Origin: Prevotella sp.
GTDB lineage: Bacteria; Bacteroidota; Bacteroidia; Bacteroidales; Bacteroidaceae
Assembly (NCBI GenBank): GCA_016291005.1
Contig: JAEEVT010000008.1
Coordinates: 1-39,040 of the forward strand
Length of the DNA stretch: 39,040 bases
Reading direction: 5' to 3'
Position numbers and translations under genes: made by a program
Shown: positions 7,117 through 15,343 of the stretch, one piece after another
How the letters are laid out: every line of letters begins with the position of its first letter
How positions within the stretch are numbered: position 1 is the first letter of the stretch
The notes under the pieces: generated by a model
What the model saw: only the letters and a program-made list of their open reading frames with translations
The model's database searches: none
Told to the model about the DNA's origin: nothing

Positions 7117-8046
7117 ATGGGAGAACATTGCAACTGTGGCTGTGGCCACCATCATGAAGAGTTGAAGAGCAAGTATGAACAGGCTCTTAGCAAGTATAAC
7201 TGCAACGTTGACGAAGCCGCTGTGACCGCCGCCGTAAAGAGAATCGTCGAGGAGCGCGTGCCGAAGAACGACACGGAGGAAATCAAAAAGTTCCTGATAG
7301 GTTCCGTCTGTATGACCACTCTTACCACGCAGGACTCAGCTGAAAGTGTACTGGCTCTGGTAGAAAAAGTCAATAATTTTTCCAACGAATTCCCTGACCT
7401 GCCACACGTCGCTACCGTCGTAACCTATCCGCGTTTTGCTAAATTGGTGGCCGAATCTTTAGAAGTTGAGGGCGTTATTCCGACTGTTGTCAGCGGCGCA
7501 TTCCCCTCTTCGCAGGCCCTGATTGAGATTAAGGTTGCAGAGACTAAGTTGGCCGTACAGGACGGTGCTGAAAACGTGGACATCGTGATGCACGTTGGCG
7601 AGTTCTTAGCTGGGGACTACGAAACCGTTTGTGAGGAAATTTCGGAACAGAAGGCAGCCTGTGGAGAGGTGCCCATGAAGGTAATTCTGGAGACTGGCGA
7701 CCTGCTGAACCTCTCGAACGTTAAGAAGGCTTCCATCCTCTCTATGTACGCAGGTGCCGACTACATCAAGACTTCTACGGGTAAAGAGAAAGTTGGAGCT
7801 ACGCCTGAGGCCGTTTACGTCATGTGCCAGGCTATCAAGGAGTACTACGAGGAGACAGGAATTATGATAGGTCTGAAGCCTGCCGGCGGTATTAATTCCG
7901 TGAAGGACGCCCTCACATATTATAGTATTGTCGAGGAAGTTCTTGGCGAAAAGTGGCTCACGAACTACTATTTCCGCTTGGGCACCAGCCGTCTACCAAA
8001 CCTCATCCTGAGCGACCTCGCAGGCAAGGAGGTGAAGTTCTTCTAA
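7117..8046 (+). CDS. deoC: Deoxyribose-phosphate aldolase
   Basis: Cleaves 2-deoxy-D-ribose 5-phosphate to acetaldehyde and glyceraldehyde 3-phosphate in deoxynucleoside catabolism. The Schiff-base lysine lies in ADYIKTSTGK (about K218) and the second active-site lysine in GLKPAGGI (about K254); NVDIVMHVGE carries the conserved aspartate. The 309-residue length fits the longer DeoC form. The N-terminus MGEHCNCGCGHHHEE is unusually rich in Cys and His and lies before the barrel; it could bind metal, but that is inference. It is the last gene of the plus-strand run and is followed by two GC-rich hairpins. Confidence 0.95.
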   Translation: MGEHCNCGCGHHHEELKSKYEQALSKYNCNVDEAAVTAAVKRIVEERVPKNDTEEIKKFLIGSVCMTTLTTQDSAESVLALVEKVNNFSNEFPDLPHVATVVTYPRFAKLVAESLEVEGVIPTVVSGAFPSSQALIEIKVAETKLAVQDGAENVDIVMHVGEFLAGDYETVCEEISEQKAACGEVPMKVILETGDLLNLSNVKKASILSMYAGADYIKTSTGKEKVGATPEAVYVMCQAIKEYYEETGIMIGLKPAGGINSVKDALTYYSIVEEVLGEKWLTNYYFRLGTSRLPNLILSDLAGKEVKFF

Positions 8047-8061
8047 GGAGCCTACCCCCTA

Positions 8062-8081
8062 CCCCTCCCAAAAGGGAGGGG
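8062..8081. terminator. GC-rich hairpin, first copy
   Basis: CCCCTCCC-AAAA-GGGAGGGG, a perfect 8-bp stem with a 4-base loop, between the convergent genes deoC and the prenyl synthase gene. No strong T-tract follows, so termination is plausible but not certain. Confidence 0.55.
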
Positions 8082-8106
8082 GGATTGAAATGAAGGCCTA
8101 CCCCTA

Positions 8107-8126
8107 CCCCTCCCAAAAGGGAGGGG
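8107..8126. terminator. GC-rich hairpin, second copy
   Basis: Identical 20-bp hairpin to the one at 8062, 45 bp further on, with similar flanks (CCTACCCCTACC before it). The copies form a short tandem duplication in the convergent gap. Confidence 0.55.
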
Positions 8127-8131
8127 AAAAA

Positions 8132-9109
8132 CTAATAATTACGCTGGACGACGTAATTAACATAGGCTGTCAAGGAATCCTTGATGGCCTTTTCTTTCAC
8201 GTTTTCTTCAATGTATTGCATGCAGATCTGGCTGAATTCGGCCATTTTCTCTTCAGCGTAGTCTATGCCACCCTGCTGTTTGGTGAACTCCACCAAGACA
8301 GCGATTTCATCGGGATTAATGGTTCCTGCCTTCACCTTCTTTGCCAATGTCTGCATCGATTCGAAGTTCGTGTTGTTAAGGGCATAAATAACGGGCAGCG
8401 TCAGCTTGCCTTCCGCCATATCGTTACCTGTCGGCTTACCTATTTCCTTAGAGTCGAAATAGTCGAAAATGTCATCTCGAATCTGGAACATAATGCCTAA
8501 ATTGCGACCAAATTCACCCGCTTTCTGCACCATTTCATCAGTAGCTCCTGCCGAAAGGGCACCTATGGCAGCACACGATTGGAACAAAGCTGCTGTTTTC
8601 TTTTCGATTACCTGGTAATAAACGTCTTCTGAGATATCACGGTTTTGAATATTCGAGAGCTGAAGTATCTCTCCAGCAGCCAGCGTTCTGCCAAGTTCTG
8701 ACAGTTCTTGCACGATTCCCTGATGGTTTGTAAACGATACATGGAGCAAAGCCGTTGACAAAATGAAGTCGCCCACCAAGACGGCCACCTTATTATTATA
8801 GGTGGCATTCACAGAAGCCTGACCGCGGCGCTCGCCACTCTCGTCAACGACGTCGTCGTGCACCAAAGAGGCGGTATGTAAGAGTTCAAGACCAACGGCA
8901 GAATGTTGTGTGACGTCAGATATTTGACCATAGTTTTTGGCCATCAACAGCATCAAAATGGGTCGCATACGCTTACCGCCACGTTGACGGATATGAGACA
9001 AGGCGGAACCTAACATACCATCTTCGTGGGTTAAAGACTGATTGAAAAGCGCGATGAAATCGTCCAAATCTGTCGCAATAGGCTGTTTGATAATGCTTAA
9101 ATAATCCAT
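8132..9109 (-). CDS. ispB: Polyprenyl diphosphate synthase (octaprenyl-type)
   Basis: A trans-prenyltransferase of 325 residues that extends allylic diphosphates with isopentenyl diphosphate, most likely for the menaquinone side chain. The first aspartate-rich motif is LVHDDVVDESGERRG (about residues 82-96) and the second is FQIRDDIFDYFD. GGKRMRPILMLL near the N-terminus binds the diphosphate. Chain length cannot be set from sequence alone, so the symbol is a best guess. It is transcribed divergently from polA and converges on deoC. A menaquinone role fits the fumarate reductase at the left end of the window. Confidence 0.9.
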   Translation of the reverse strand: MDYLSIIKQPIATDLDDFIALFNQSLTHEDGMLGSALSHIRQRGGKRMRPILMLLMAKNYGQISDVTQHSAVGLELLHTASLVHDDVVDESGERRGQASVNATYNNKVAVLVGDFILSTALLHVSFTNHQGIVQELSELGRTLAAGEILQLSNIQNRDISEDVYYQVIEKKTAALFQSCAAIGALSAGATDEMVQKAGEFGRNLGIMFQIRDDIFDYFDSKEIGKPTGNDMAEGKLTLPVIYALNNTNFESMQTLAKKVKAGTINPDEIAVLVEFTKQQGGIDYAEEKMAEFSQICMQYIEENVKEKAIKDSLTAYVNYVVQRNY

Positions 9110-9128
9110 AAGTCACACTATTTTCGTA

Positions 9129-9136
9129 CAAAATTA
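9129..9136 (-). promoter_or_regulatory. -7 element of the prenyl synthase promoter
   Basis: The complement of 9129-9136 is TAATTTTG, a match to TAnnTTTG, 20 bp before the ATG at 9109. No clear -33 TTTG is present, so this is the weaker of the promoter calls. Confidence 0.45.
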
Positions 9137-9197
9137 ATGAAAATAATTGGATAGTGCGAATTTTTTTAGTAATTTTACGCACAAATTGAAGAAAGTT

Positions 9198-11963
9198 ATG
9201 GATAAATTATTCCTTTTCGACGCCTACGCGCTCATTTATCGGTCCTATTACGCGTTTATCAAAAACCCGCGAATTAACTCAAAAGGTCTCAATACGTCAG
9301 CCGTGATGGGCTTCCTAAATACCCTTCAGGAAGTGCTCACCAAGGAAGAACCCACCCATCTCGGAGTGGCTTTCGACCCACATGGACCAACGTTCCGCAG
9401 CGAAGCCTACCCTGCTTACAAGGCCCAGCGCGAGGCGACGCCAGAGGATATCAAACGATCCGTACCTATTATCAAGGAGATCCTGAAAGCTTTGAATATT
9501 CCCATCCTTGAGGTTGCTGGCTATGAGGCGGACGACGTTATAGGAACTTTGGCCACGAAGGCTGGAGAACAGGGCATCGATACCTATATGTTGACACCTG
9601 ACAAAGACTACGGACAGTTAGTTAAGCCTCATGTCTTCATCTATCGCCCTCGCCACGGAGGCGGTTACGAGGTCATGGGACCTGAGGAAGTGAAGCAAAA
9701 ATACGCCATTCCATCGACAGAAGCCGTCATTGACCTCTTGGCGCTGATGGGTGACTCGGCAGACAACTTCCCTGGTTGCCCTGGTGTCGGAGAAAAAACT
9801 GCCGTGAAACTAATCAATGAGTTTGGTACTGTCGAGGAACTGATCAATCGGACTTCAGAAATCAAGGGTGCCTTACAAAAGAAAGTAGAGGAACATGTTG
9901 AGGACATCCGTCTCTCAAAATTTCTTGCGACCATCAAGACAGATGTTCCCATCGAACTCGATATGGAGCAGTTGAAGGTTTCAGCCCCCAACGAGTCAGC
10001 TTTGGCAAAACTGTTAGAAGAACTTGAGCTGAAGAGCCTGGCGAGTAAGATTCTTAAAAAACCTGAAGTAAAGATAAAACCCGTTAACGCTCAACTCGAT
10101 CTCTTTGCAGAATTTGCGCCCGTTGGGTCAGATGACGAGAAATTCTCGAGTTTTGAGACACTAAAAACAGTCTCGCACGACTACAAACTCGTTGATAATG
10201 AGGAAGAAATGCGTCGTCTTTATGACTTTTTCAGGACAAAATCATTTCTCGTTTTAGACACGGAGACCACTTCTACCTCTCCTATTGACGCAGAATTGGT
10301 GGGTTTAAGCTTTGCCGTGAAGGAACACGAGGCGTTTTACGTTCCTGTTACCGCTGAGCGCGACGAAGCGATGAAAGTCATCGAAATCTTCAAACCGCTC
10401 TACGAAGACGCCTCGATTCTTAAGGTTGGCCAAAACCTGAAGTACGACTTAGAGGTACTTCGCAACTACGGCGTCGAGTTAAAAGGTGAGATGTGGGATA
10501 CCATGATAGCCCACTACCTCATCCAACCCGAGCTGCGTCACAACATGGACTATATGGCTGAAGTGTATCTTCATTACAAGACGATTCACATCGATGAGCT
10601 GATTGGTCCACGCGGAAAAGGTCAGAAGTCGATGCGCGACCTCTCCCCTACCCTCGTTTATGAATATGCTTGCGAGGATGCCGACATCACGCTGCAGTTG
10701 AAAAACAAGTTAGAGCCGGAGTTGAAACGGTTAGAGTGCGAAGACCTCTTCTATAAAATAGAGATGCCTCTGATGCCGGTTTTGGCAGAAATGGAGATGA
10801 ACGGCGTGTGTCTCGACACAGAGTCATTAGCAGAAACCAGCAAGCAGTTTAATGCGCGCATGCTGGATTTGGAACGCCGTATCTATGAACTCGCCGGACA
10901 GCAGTTCAACATCGCCTCACCCAAACAGGTAGGTGAGATTTTGTTCGATAAATTGAAAATCGTCGAAAAGGCCAAGAAGACCAAGACAGGCCAATATGTC
11001 ACCTCAGAAGAGGTATTACAACAGCTTCGCAACAAGCACGAGATTGTCGCCGACATTTTAGAACATCGTGGACTGAAGAAACTTATCGGAACCTATATCG
11101 AAGCCCTTCCGAAGCTGATAAATCCACGTACTGGCCATATTCATACCTCGTTTAATCAGACCGTTACCGCGACAGGACGCCTGTCGTCGTCAGACCCAAA
11201 CCTACAGAATATTCCCATCCGAGGCGAGGACGGCAAAGAGATTCGCAAGGCTTTTGTGCCGGAACCCGGTTGTTTGTTTTTTTCAGCAGACTACAGTCAG
11301 ATAGAACTTCGTGTGATGGCTCACCTTTCTCAGGATCCTCAGATGATAGAAGTGTTCCGTGAAGGTAAAGACCTGCATGCCGCTACTGCCGCGAACATCT
11401 ATAAAAAGCCTATCGAAGACGTCACTCGCGATGAACGTACCAAGTCGAAACGTGCCAACTTCGGCATCATTTACGGCATTACCGTCTTTGGTCTTGCTGA
11501 GCGTTTGGACATCCCACGTGAAGAAGCCAAGATGCTCATCGACGGCTATTTCCAGACCTTCCCACAGGTTCACGACTATATGGAGAAATCTAAAGAGGTG
11601 GCCCGTCAGAAAGGTTATGTCACTACCCTATTTGGTCGCCGTCGCTATCTGCCAGACATCAACTCTGCCAACAGCGTAGTACGTGGTTTTGCTGAGCGTA
11701 ATGCCATCAACGCCCCCATACAAGGCACTGCTGCAGACATAATAAAAGTGGCGATGATTAACATCTTCAAGCGTTTCAAAGCTGAAAACATCCGTAGCAA
11801 GATGATACTCCAAGTCCACGACGAACTCAACTTTAGCGTCTATCCGGATGAGAAAGAACGGGTCGAAACAATTGTCATCGAAGAGATGCAGAACGCCTTT
11901 ACGATGGTTGTTCCCTTAGTGGCCGACAGCGGTTTTGGCGACAACTGGCTCGAAGCACATTAA
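9198..11963 (+). CDS. polA: DNA polymerase I
   Basis: Fills gaps and removes RNA primers during lagging-strand synthesis and repair. The 921 residues carry all three domains: 5' nuclease (LFLFDAYALIYRSYYAF, ..GYEADDVIGTLA.., about 1-290), a proofreading exonuclease with intact acidic motifs (VLDTETTSTSP, NLKYDLEVLR, YACEDADITLQ), and the polymerase (SADYSQIELRVMAHLSQDP, KRANFGIIYGI, QVHDELNF). The start at 9198 (MDKLFLFDAYAL) is preferred to an in-frame ATG at 9147 because homologues begin there and the upstream codons lie in the AT-rich divergent promoter zone. It converges on the next gene with only 14 bp between stops. Confidence 0.97.
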   Translation: MDKLFLFDAYALIYRSYYAFIKNPRINSKGLNTSAVMGFLNTLQEVLTKEEPTHLGVAFDPHGPTFRSEAYPAYKAQREATPEDIKRSVPIIKEILKALNIPILEVAGYEADDVIGTLATKAGEQGIDTYMLTPDKDYGQLVKPHVFIYRPRHGGGYEVMGPEEVKQKYAIPSTEAVIDLLALMGDSADNFPGCPGVGEKTAVKLINEFGTVEELINRTSEIKGALQKKVEEHVEDIRLSKFLATIKTDVPIELDMEQLKVSAPNESALAKLLEELELKSLASKILKKPEVKIKPVNAQLDLFAEFAPVGSDDEKFSSFETLKTVSHDYKLVDNEEEMRRLYDFFRTKSFLVLDTETTSTSPIDAELVGLSFAVKEHEAFYVPVTAERDEAMKVIEIFKPLYEDASILKVGQNLKYDLEVLRNYGVELKGEMWDTMIAHYLIQPELRHNMDYMAEVYLHYKTIHIDELIGPRGKGQKSMRDLSPTLVYEYACEDADITLQLKNKLEPELKRLECEDLFYKIEMPLMPVLAEMEMNGVCLDTESLAETSKQFNARMLDLERRIYELAGQQFNIASPKQVGEILFDKLKIVEKAKKTKTGQYVTSEEVLQQLRNKHEIVADILEHRGLKKLIGTYIEALPKLINPRTGHIHTSFNQTVTATGRLSSSDPNLQNIPIRGEDGKEIRKAFVPEPGCLFFSADYSQIELRVMAHLSQDPQMIEVFREGKDLHAATAANIYKKPIEDVTRDERTKSKRANFGIIYGITVFGLAERLDIPREEAKMLIDGYFQTFPQVHDYMEKSKEVARQKGYVTTLFGRRRYLPDINSANSVVRGFAERNAINAPIQGTAADIIKVAMINIFKRFKAENIRSKMILQVHDELNFSVYPDEKERVETIVIEEMQNAFTMVVPLVADSGFGDNWLEAH

Positions 11964-11977
11964 CAACCTAAAAAGAA

Positions 11978-12841
11978 TCATTTGACATCACAATCAATCA
12001 GTATAGTAATGTCGAGTTTCTTGTTAAGACGGCTCTTTGTGCTACGGATAGCTTGGTCTGAACAACAGAAAGAAAGCGCTTTCTGGTGGTCGTTTTTGCC
12101 ATAGTATTCCATAAGGCAGAAGAACGTTTCCTTGGGAGTTAAGGGTGCTGAAGCCTTGGCGAGAATAGCGCAAAGCTCAGCATCAATCATGGGTAACACC
12201 TTCAGCAGAGCTTGCTCTTCACGCTTGCCCATCTGACTGATATTCTCGTCGTTGAGTATAGAATACAAGACTTCGAAGCCTAATTTACTTTCCGAGATTT
12301 CCTCACTCGTCATCGACTGACTGACAGGTTCAGGAACTTCCCGTTCCAAAAGCTTTCTGGCCTGACTGATGCGCTGATGATAAACCTGTCTTAGTGACTT
12401 GATACGATGGATATACCATAGGGCCACGACGCCTGAAAGTAGTAATAAAACGATGATAATCCATACGAAATACTGTTGTTTTCTAGTGGCTTTCGTCTGT
12501 TCAACATGCAACTGGACATCCATCACGTTCATGTAAACCTCTGGCGAAAGAGTCTGCATCAACATCTGCAGTTCATGTTGCTTGCCCTCACGATAGTAGA
12601 TATAGCAAAGCAGAGATAAGGCACCACACTCGTAAGTAGAATCCTGACTAAGCATAAACGACTTATAGGCGTATGCCTCTGCCTTTTCCAACGAGTCTTC
12701 AAACATAGCCTGATAGGCCAGTCCCTGATAGAAAGAAGCTTCGTCGAGCGCCTTTGAATAAGACTGACTGACACTCCCGTTGTCCTTACATCCAGTAAGC
12801 AGACAGACGAGACAGATAAAGAGTAAGGTCAGATGTCGCAT
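11978..12841 (-). CDS. Membrane-tethered regulator: lipoprotein signal, TPR-like sensor, one transmembrane helix, C-terminal HTH-like domain
   Basis: A 287-residue protein that begins with a lipoprotein signal (MRHLTLLFICLVCLLTGC, lipobox cysteine at 18). A helical TPR-like region follows (QGLAYQAMFEDSLEKAEAYAYKSF and GALSLLCYIYYREGK), then one transmembrane helix (FVWIIIVLLLLSGVVALWYI, about 125-145), a basic linker and a C-terminal region. There LTPKETFFCLMEYYGKNDHQKALSFCCSDQAIRSTKSRLNKKL has the layout of a LuxR/AraC-like helix-turn-helix. This layout is known in Bacteroidota as a one-component membrane regulator; target and signal are unknown. The start at 12841 is chosen because an earlier TTG start would lie inside the promoter. 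Convergent with polA. Confidence 0.8.
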   Translation of the reverse strand: MRHLTLLFICLVCLLTGCKDNGSVSQSYSKALDEASFYQGLAYQAMFEDSLEKAEAYAYKSFMLSQDSTYECGALSLLCYIYYREGKQHELQMLMQTLSPEVYMNVMDVQLHVEQTKATRKQQYFVWIIIVLLLLSGVVALWYIHRIKSLRQVYHQRISQARKLLEREVPEPVSQSMTSEEISESKLGFEVLYSILNDENISQMGKREEQALLKVLPMIDAELCAILAKASAPLTPKETFFCLMEYYGKNDHQKALSFCCSDQAIRSTKSRLNKKLDITILIDCDVK

Positions 12842-12850
12842 TTCCGTCTG

Positions 12851-12882
12851 CAAAGGTACACATTTATTCTGAAACTTCCAAA
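12851..12882 (-). promoter_or_regulatory. Promoter of the lipoprotein regulator, overlapping an upstream terminator
   Basis: The complement of 12851-12858 is TACCTTTG and that of 12879-12882 is TTTG, with a 20-bp spacer. Only 9 bases separate the -7 element from the ATG at 12841, so the transcript is near leaderless. The -33 element overlaps the T-tract (minus strand) of the hairpin at 12889-12939. Confidence 0.65.
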
Positions 12883-12939
12883 AAAACAGAGTCGTCAGTT
12901 GCCTGCCATTGCGCGCTTAATGGTACCAACTGGCGACTC
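12880..12939 (-). terminator. Intrinsic terminator hairpin
   Basis: Arms GAGTCGCCAGTT and AACTGACGACTC (minus strand) with a nested inner stem, then TG and seven Ts. It lies between the TrmH-family gene and the lipoprotein regulator, both on the minus strand. Confidence 0.7.
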
Positions 12940-12976
12940 CGTTGCATTGGATTAACACTAAATTTGATAAGTACGT
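12880..12976 (-). ncRNA. Candidate small RNA (about 95 nt) ending in a strong hairpin and U-tract
   Basis: On the minus strand a promoter-like pair lies upstream: TTGACA (complement of 13007-13012), 17 bp, TATCTTTG (complement of 12982-12989). Transcription from about 12976 would run without a convincing reading frame into a hairpin with 12-bp arms (12928-12939 and 12889-12900, one mismatch on this strand) and an inner CCATT/AATGG stem, followed by seven Ts (12886-12880). It could be a free small RNA or only the terminator of the methyltransferase gene upstream with a chance promoter. Confidence 0.4.
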
Positions 12977-12981
12977 CGATG

Positions 12982-13012
12982 CAAAGATACAACATCAAAA
13001 GCCCTTTGTCAA
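12982..13012 (-). promoter_or_regulatory. Promoter of the candidate small RNA
   Basis: The complement gives TTGACA, 17 bp, TATCTTTG. This satisfies both the Bacteroidota pattern (TTG, 20 bp, TAnnTTTG) and a classical -35/-10 layout. No gene start follows it before the hairpin. Confidence 0.5.
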
Positions 13013-13111
13013 GAGTCCTCATGTAACTGACACAATTAAAAAACTTAATCATTTGACTATCAGCAGGATGGTTTAGTACTTATAGGTGCTTTTGACACAA
13101 GAAAATAACTA

Positions 13112-13645
13112 TCAGAGCATCAGTTTTTCAGCAAACTTATAGATAATGATACCAGCAGTCACAGAGACATTCATTGAATGTTTAGTGCCTAATTGAGGAA
13201 TCTCCAAACAGCCGTCTGACGCATCTACAACTTCCTGGTGGACACCCTTGACTTCGTTTCCCAACACGACAGCGTACTTGATATCATGTTTTGGAACAAA
13301 GGTCTGCAACTTGGTACTATGCTCTACCTGTTCGACAGACAGCACCTTATAACCCTCTTTCTTCAAAGTTTCCACAGCCTCCAAAGCCGTCTTGAAGTAT
13401 CGCCAGCTGACACTTTCCTCAGCCCCAAGAGCCGTCTTATGAATCTCCGTCGAAGGCGGTGTCTGACAAATGCCGCACAGACAGACTTCCTCTACACGGA
13501 AAGCGTCACAAGTCCGGAAGACACTACCTATATTATACATGGAACGCACATCGTCCAAGACCACTATTAATGGTAGCTTTTCAGCCTCACGATACTCCTC
13601 TACCGTCAGGCGCTGCATCTCTATAGTACGTATCTTTCGCATCAT
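13112..13645 (-). CDS. TrmH-family (SpoU) RNA 2'-O-methyltransferase
   Basis: A 177-residue SPOUT methyltransferase that would transfer a methyl group from S-adenosylmethionine to a ribose in tRNA or rRNA. Motif 1 is VLDDVRSMYNIGSVFRTCDAF, with the asparagine and arginine of the family. Motif 2 is VVLGNEVKGV and motif 3 is IPQLGTKHSMNVSVTAGIIIY, which together form the trefoil-knot SAM site. There is no N-terminal substrate-binding domain, so the target RNA is not known. The start at the double ATG (MMRKIRTIEM) is chosen because an earlier TTG start falls within the promoter. Divergent from the esterase gene. Confidence 0.9.
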   Translation of the reverse strand: MMRKIRTIEMQRLTVEEYREAEKLPLIVVLDDVRSMYNIGSVFRTCDAFRVEEVCLCGICQTPPSTEIHKTALGAEESVSWRYFKTALEAVETLKKEGYKVLSVEQVEHSTKLQTFVPKHDIKYAVVLGNEVKGVHQEVVDASDGCLEIPQLGTKHSMNVSVTAGIIIYKFAEKLML

Positions 13646-13663
13646 AAAATCCCTTACAAGTTG

Positions 13664-13671
13664 CAAAAGTA
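13664..13671 (-). promoter_or_regulatory. -7 element for the TrmH-family gene
   Basis: The complement of 13664-13671 is TACTTTTG, 18 bases before the ATG at 13645. No good -33 element is visible. It lies back to back with the esterase promoter. Confidence 0.45.
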
Positions 13672-13692
13672 AGCATTTTTTTGGATATAACG

Positions 13693-13723
13693 TTTGAAAT
13701 ATCAGATTTTCTTCTTACATTTG
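13693..13723 (+). promoter_or_regulatory. Promoter of the two-domain esterase gene
   Basis: TTTG at 13693-13696 and TACATTTG at 13716-13723 with a 19-bp spacer. The ATG at 13760 follows after 36 bases. This rules out the in-frame ATG at 13694, which lies within the -33 element. Confidence 0.7.
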
Positions 13724-13759
13724 CAGACCATTCACAAAGAACTTATTACCATTATAACT

Positions 13760-15205
13760 ATGAAAAGAAAACTGTTCATTTCCGTTTTGATGCTGGCCGC
13801 TGTCATGATGCAGGCACAGACAGCCAGAAAGTTTACATTGAATCTTACCGAAGACGGCAAGGCCAACATGGTGGTTTTCCTGCCACAGACACCCTCTGGC
13901 AAGGCTATTGTTGGCGTTCCTGGAGGAGGCTATTCCATGCTTTCCAACTCCCACGAAGGCTATTTAGCCTCTGACTGGCTGAATAAACAAGGTATTGCCT
14001 ATGCCGTTGTCAACTACCGTCTGCCTAATGGCGACAGGACCATTCCTATGGGAGATGTCCAGAAAGGTATCCGCATCGTACGCGATTCAGCCAGCGTCTG
14101 GGGCATTAATCCTCACGACGTAGGTATTATGGGCTTCTCGGCTGGCGGCCATCTTTCGTCCGTCATCTCTACCCTTTCAGACTATGACGTTCGTCCTGAC
14201 TTCACCATCCTGTTCTATCCAGTCATTTCGATGGATGAACGTGTATCGCACAAGTGGTCTTGCATCAACTTTTTAGGTGAAGAAGGTCATAAGGATCCTA
14301 ATCTCGTCAGACAGTATTCTACCCAGAATGCCGTTCAACGCCATCTTACACCTCCTGCCATCATCATCACAGCCAGTGACGACCGCCTGGTGCCTGTGAC
14401 GACAAACGCCCTGGCTTATTATACCGCCATGCGTAATGCTGGTAACGAGTGTGCCATGTATATCTATCCTTCAGGCGATCATGGTTTTGGTTTTGGTCCC
14501 TGGTTCAAATATCACGATCAGATGCTCACGGACCTTGGCAACTGGTTAAATGCACGTCAGACACCCCAGCCCAATGCTCTTAAAGTAGCTTGTATCGGCA
14601 ATAGCATTACTGATGGTTATGGTATCGATATGGCATCTGTTTACGGATATCCTGGCCAGTTGCAACAAATATTAGGCAAAGACTATTGGGTAAAGAACTT
14701 TGGTATTAGCAGCCGCACGATGCTCAACAAGGGCGACTATCCTTATATGAATGAAACAGCATGGAAAGATGCTTTAGCCTTTAAACCAGACATCGTCGTT
14801 ATCAAGTTGGGAACTAATGATTCCAAGCCCGAAAACTGGAAATACGGTGCTGAATTCAAACAAGATCTTCAGCAAATGATTACGACTTTAAGGCCTGATT
14901 TAGCCCAGCCAATCAAGAAGAACAGTAAGAAGAAGAGTGCTGTTCAGAATGTTGGTCCACGTATTCTGCTATGTACACCTATTCCAGCCTTTAAACCATC
15001 TTGGAATATCAACGATTCTGTCATCGTCAACCAAATCATTCCCATTCAGCAAGAGGTAGCCAAGGAGTATAATCTTGAAGTTATTGACCTGCATACCCTC
15101 TTTGCTAACGATGGTGACAAAGTACTTCCCGACGGCATACATCCCAACGAAAAAGGTGCCCGCCGCATGGCAGAAATCATTTCTGAAGCCATCAAGAAGA
15201 ATTGA
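13760..15205 (+). CDS. Secreted two-domain esterase: alpha/beta hydrolase fused to SGNH (GDSL) hydrolase
   Basis: A 481-residue exported enzyme with signal peptide MKRKLFISVLMLAAVMMQAQ. The N-terminal half is an alpha/beta hydrolase of the acetyl-esterase type: PGGGYSMLSNSHEG forms the oxyanion region, GFSAGGH (serine at about residue 126) is the nucleophile elbow, and SDDRLVP plus GDHGFG carry Asp and His. The C-terminal half is an SGNH esterase: IGNSITDGYG (block I), KLGTNDSK (block III) and LPDGIHPNEKG (Asp and His of block V). Both halves keep catalytic residues. The pairing suggests deacetylation of plant polysaccharides such as xylan, in the periplasm or at the surface; the substrate is inference. 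Next to it is the DnaA-box region. Confidence 0.9.
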   Translation: MKRKLFISVLMLAAVMMQAQTARKFTLNLTEDGKANMVVFLPQTPSGKAIVGVPGGGYSMLSNSHEGYLASDWLNKQGIAYAVVNYRLPNGDRTIPMGDVQKGIRIVRDSASVWGINPHDVGIMGFSAGGHLSSVISTLSDYDVRPDFTILFYPVISMDERVSHKWSCINFLGEEGHKDPNLVRQYSTQNAVQRHLTPPAIIITASDDRLVPVTTNALAYYTAMRNAGNECAMYIYPSGDHGFGFGPWFKYHDQMLTDLGNWLNARQTPQPNALKVACIGNSITDGYGIDMASVYGYPGQLQQILGKDYWVKNFGISSRTMLNKGDYPYMNETAWKDALAFKPDIVVIKLGTNDSKPENWKYGAEFKQDLQQMITTLRPDLAQPIKKNSKKKSAVQNVGPRILLCTPIPAFKPSWNINDSVIVNQIIPIQQEVAKEYNLEVIDLHTLFANDGDKVLPDGIHPNEKGARRMAEIISEAIKKN

Positions 15206-15252
15206 ACAACTGAAAAATCGAAGAATATAAGTATATTAAGATCTATTTTAGC

Positions 15253-15296
15253 TGTGGATAACTATGTGGATAAACCTGTTTATAACTTGTGAATAA
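15253..15296 (+). promoter_or_regulatory. Phased cluster of four DnaA boxes
   Basis: TGTGGATAA at 15253 and 15265, TGTTTATAA at 15277 and TGTGAATAA at 15288. The near-constant 12-bp step places the boxes on one face of the helix, as in cooperative DnaA arrays. Confidence 0.75.
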
Positions 15297-15343
15297 CAGG
15301 AGAATAACCGGCAGTTTAGACATTACTCCGCTACTCTCCTGTT

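Noticed and set aside
8090..8500. Open frame of 136 codons on the plus strand
   Set aside because: It lies antisense to the conserved prenyl synthase gene, begins in the hairpin repeats and has no recognisable motif or promoter.
12864..13052. Open frame of 62 codons on the minus strand
   Set aside because: It covers the promoter and hairpin of the candidate small RNA, has no homology I recognise, and its end runs into the terminator stem.
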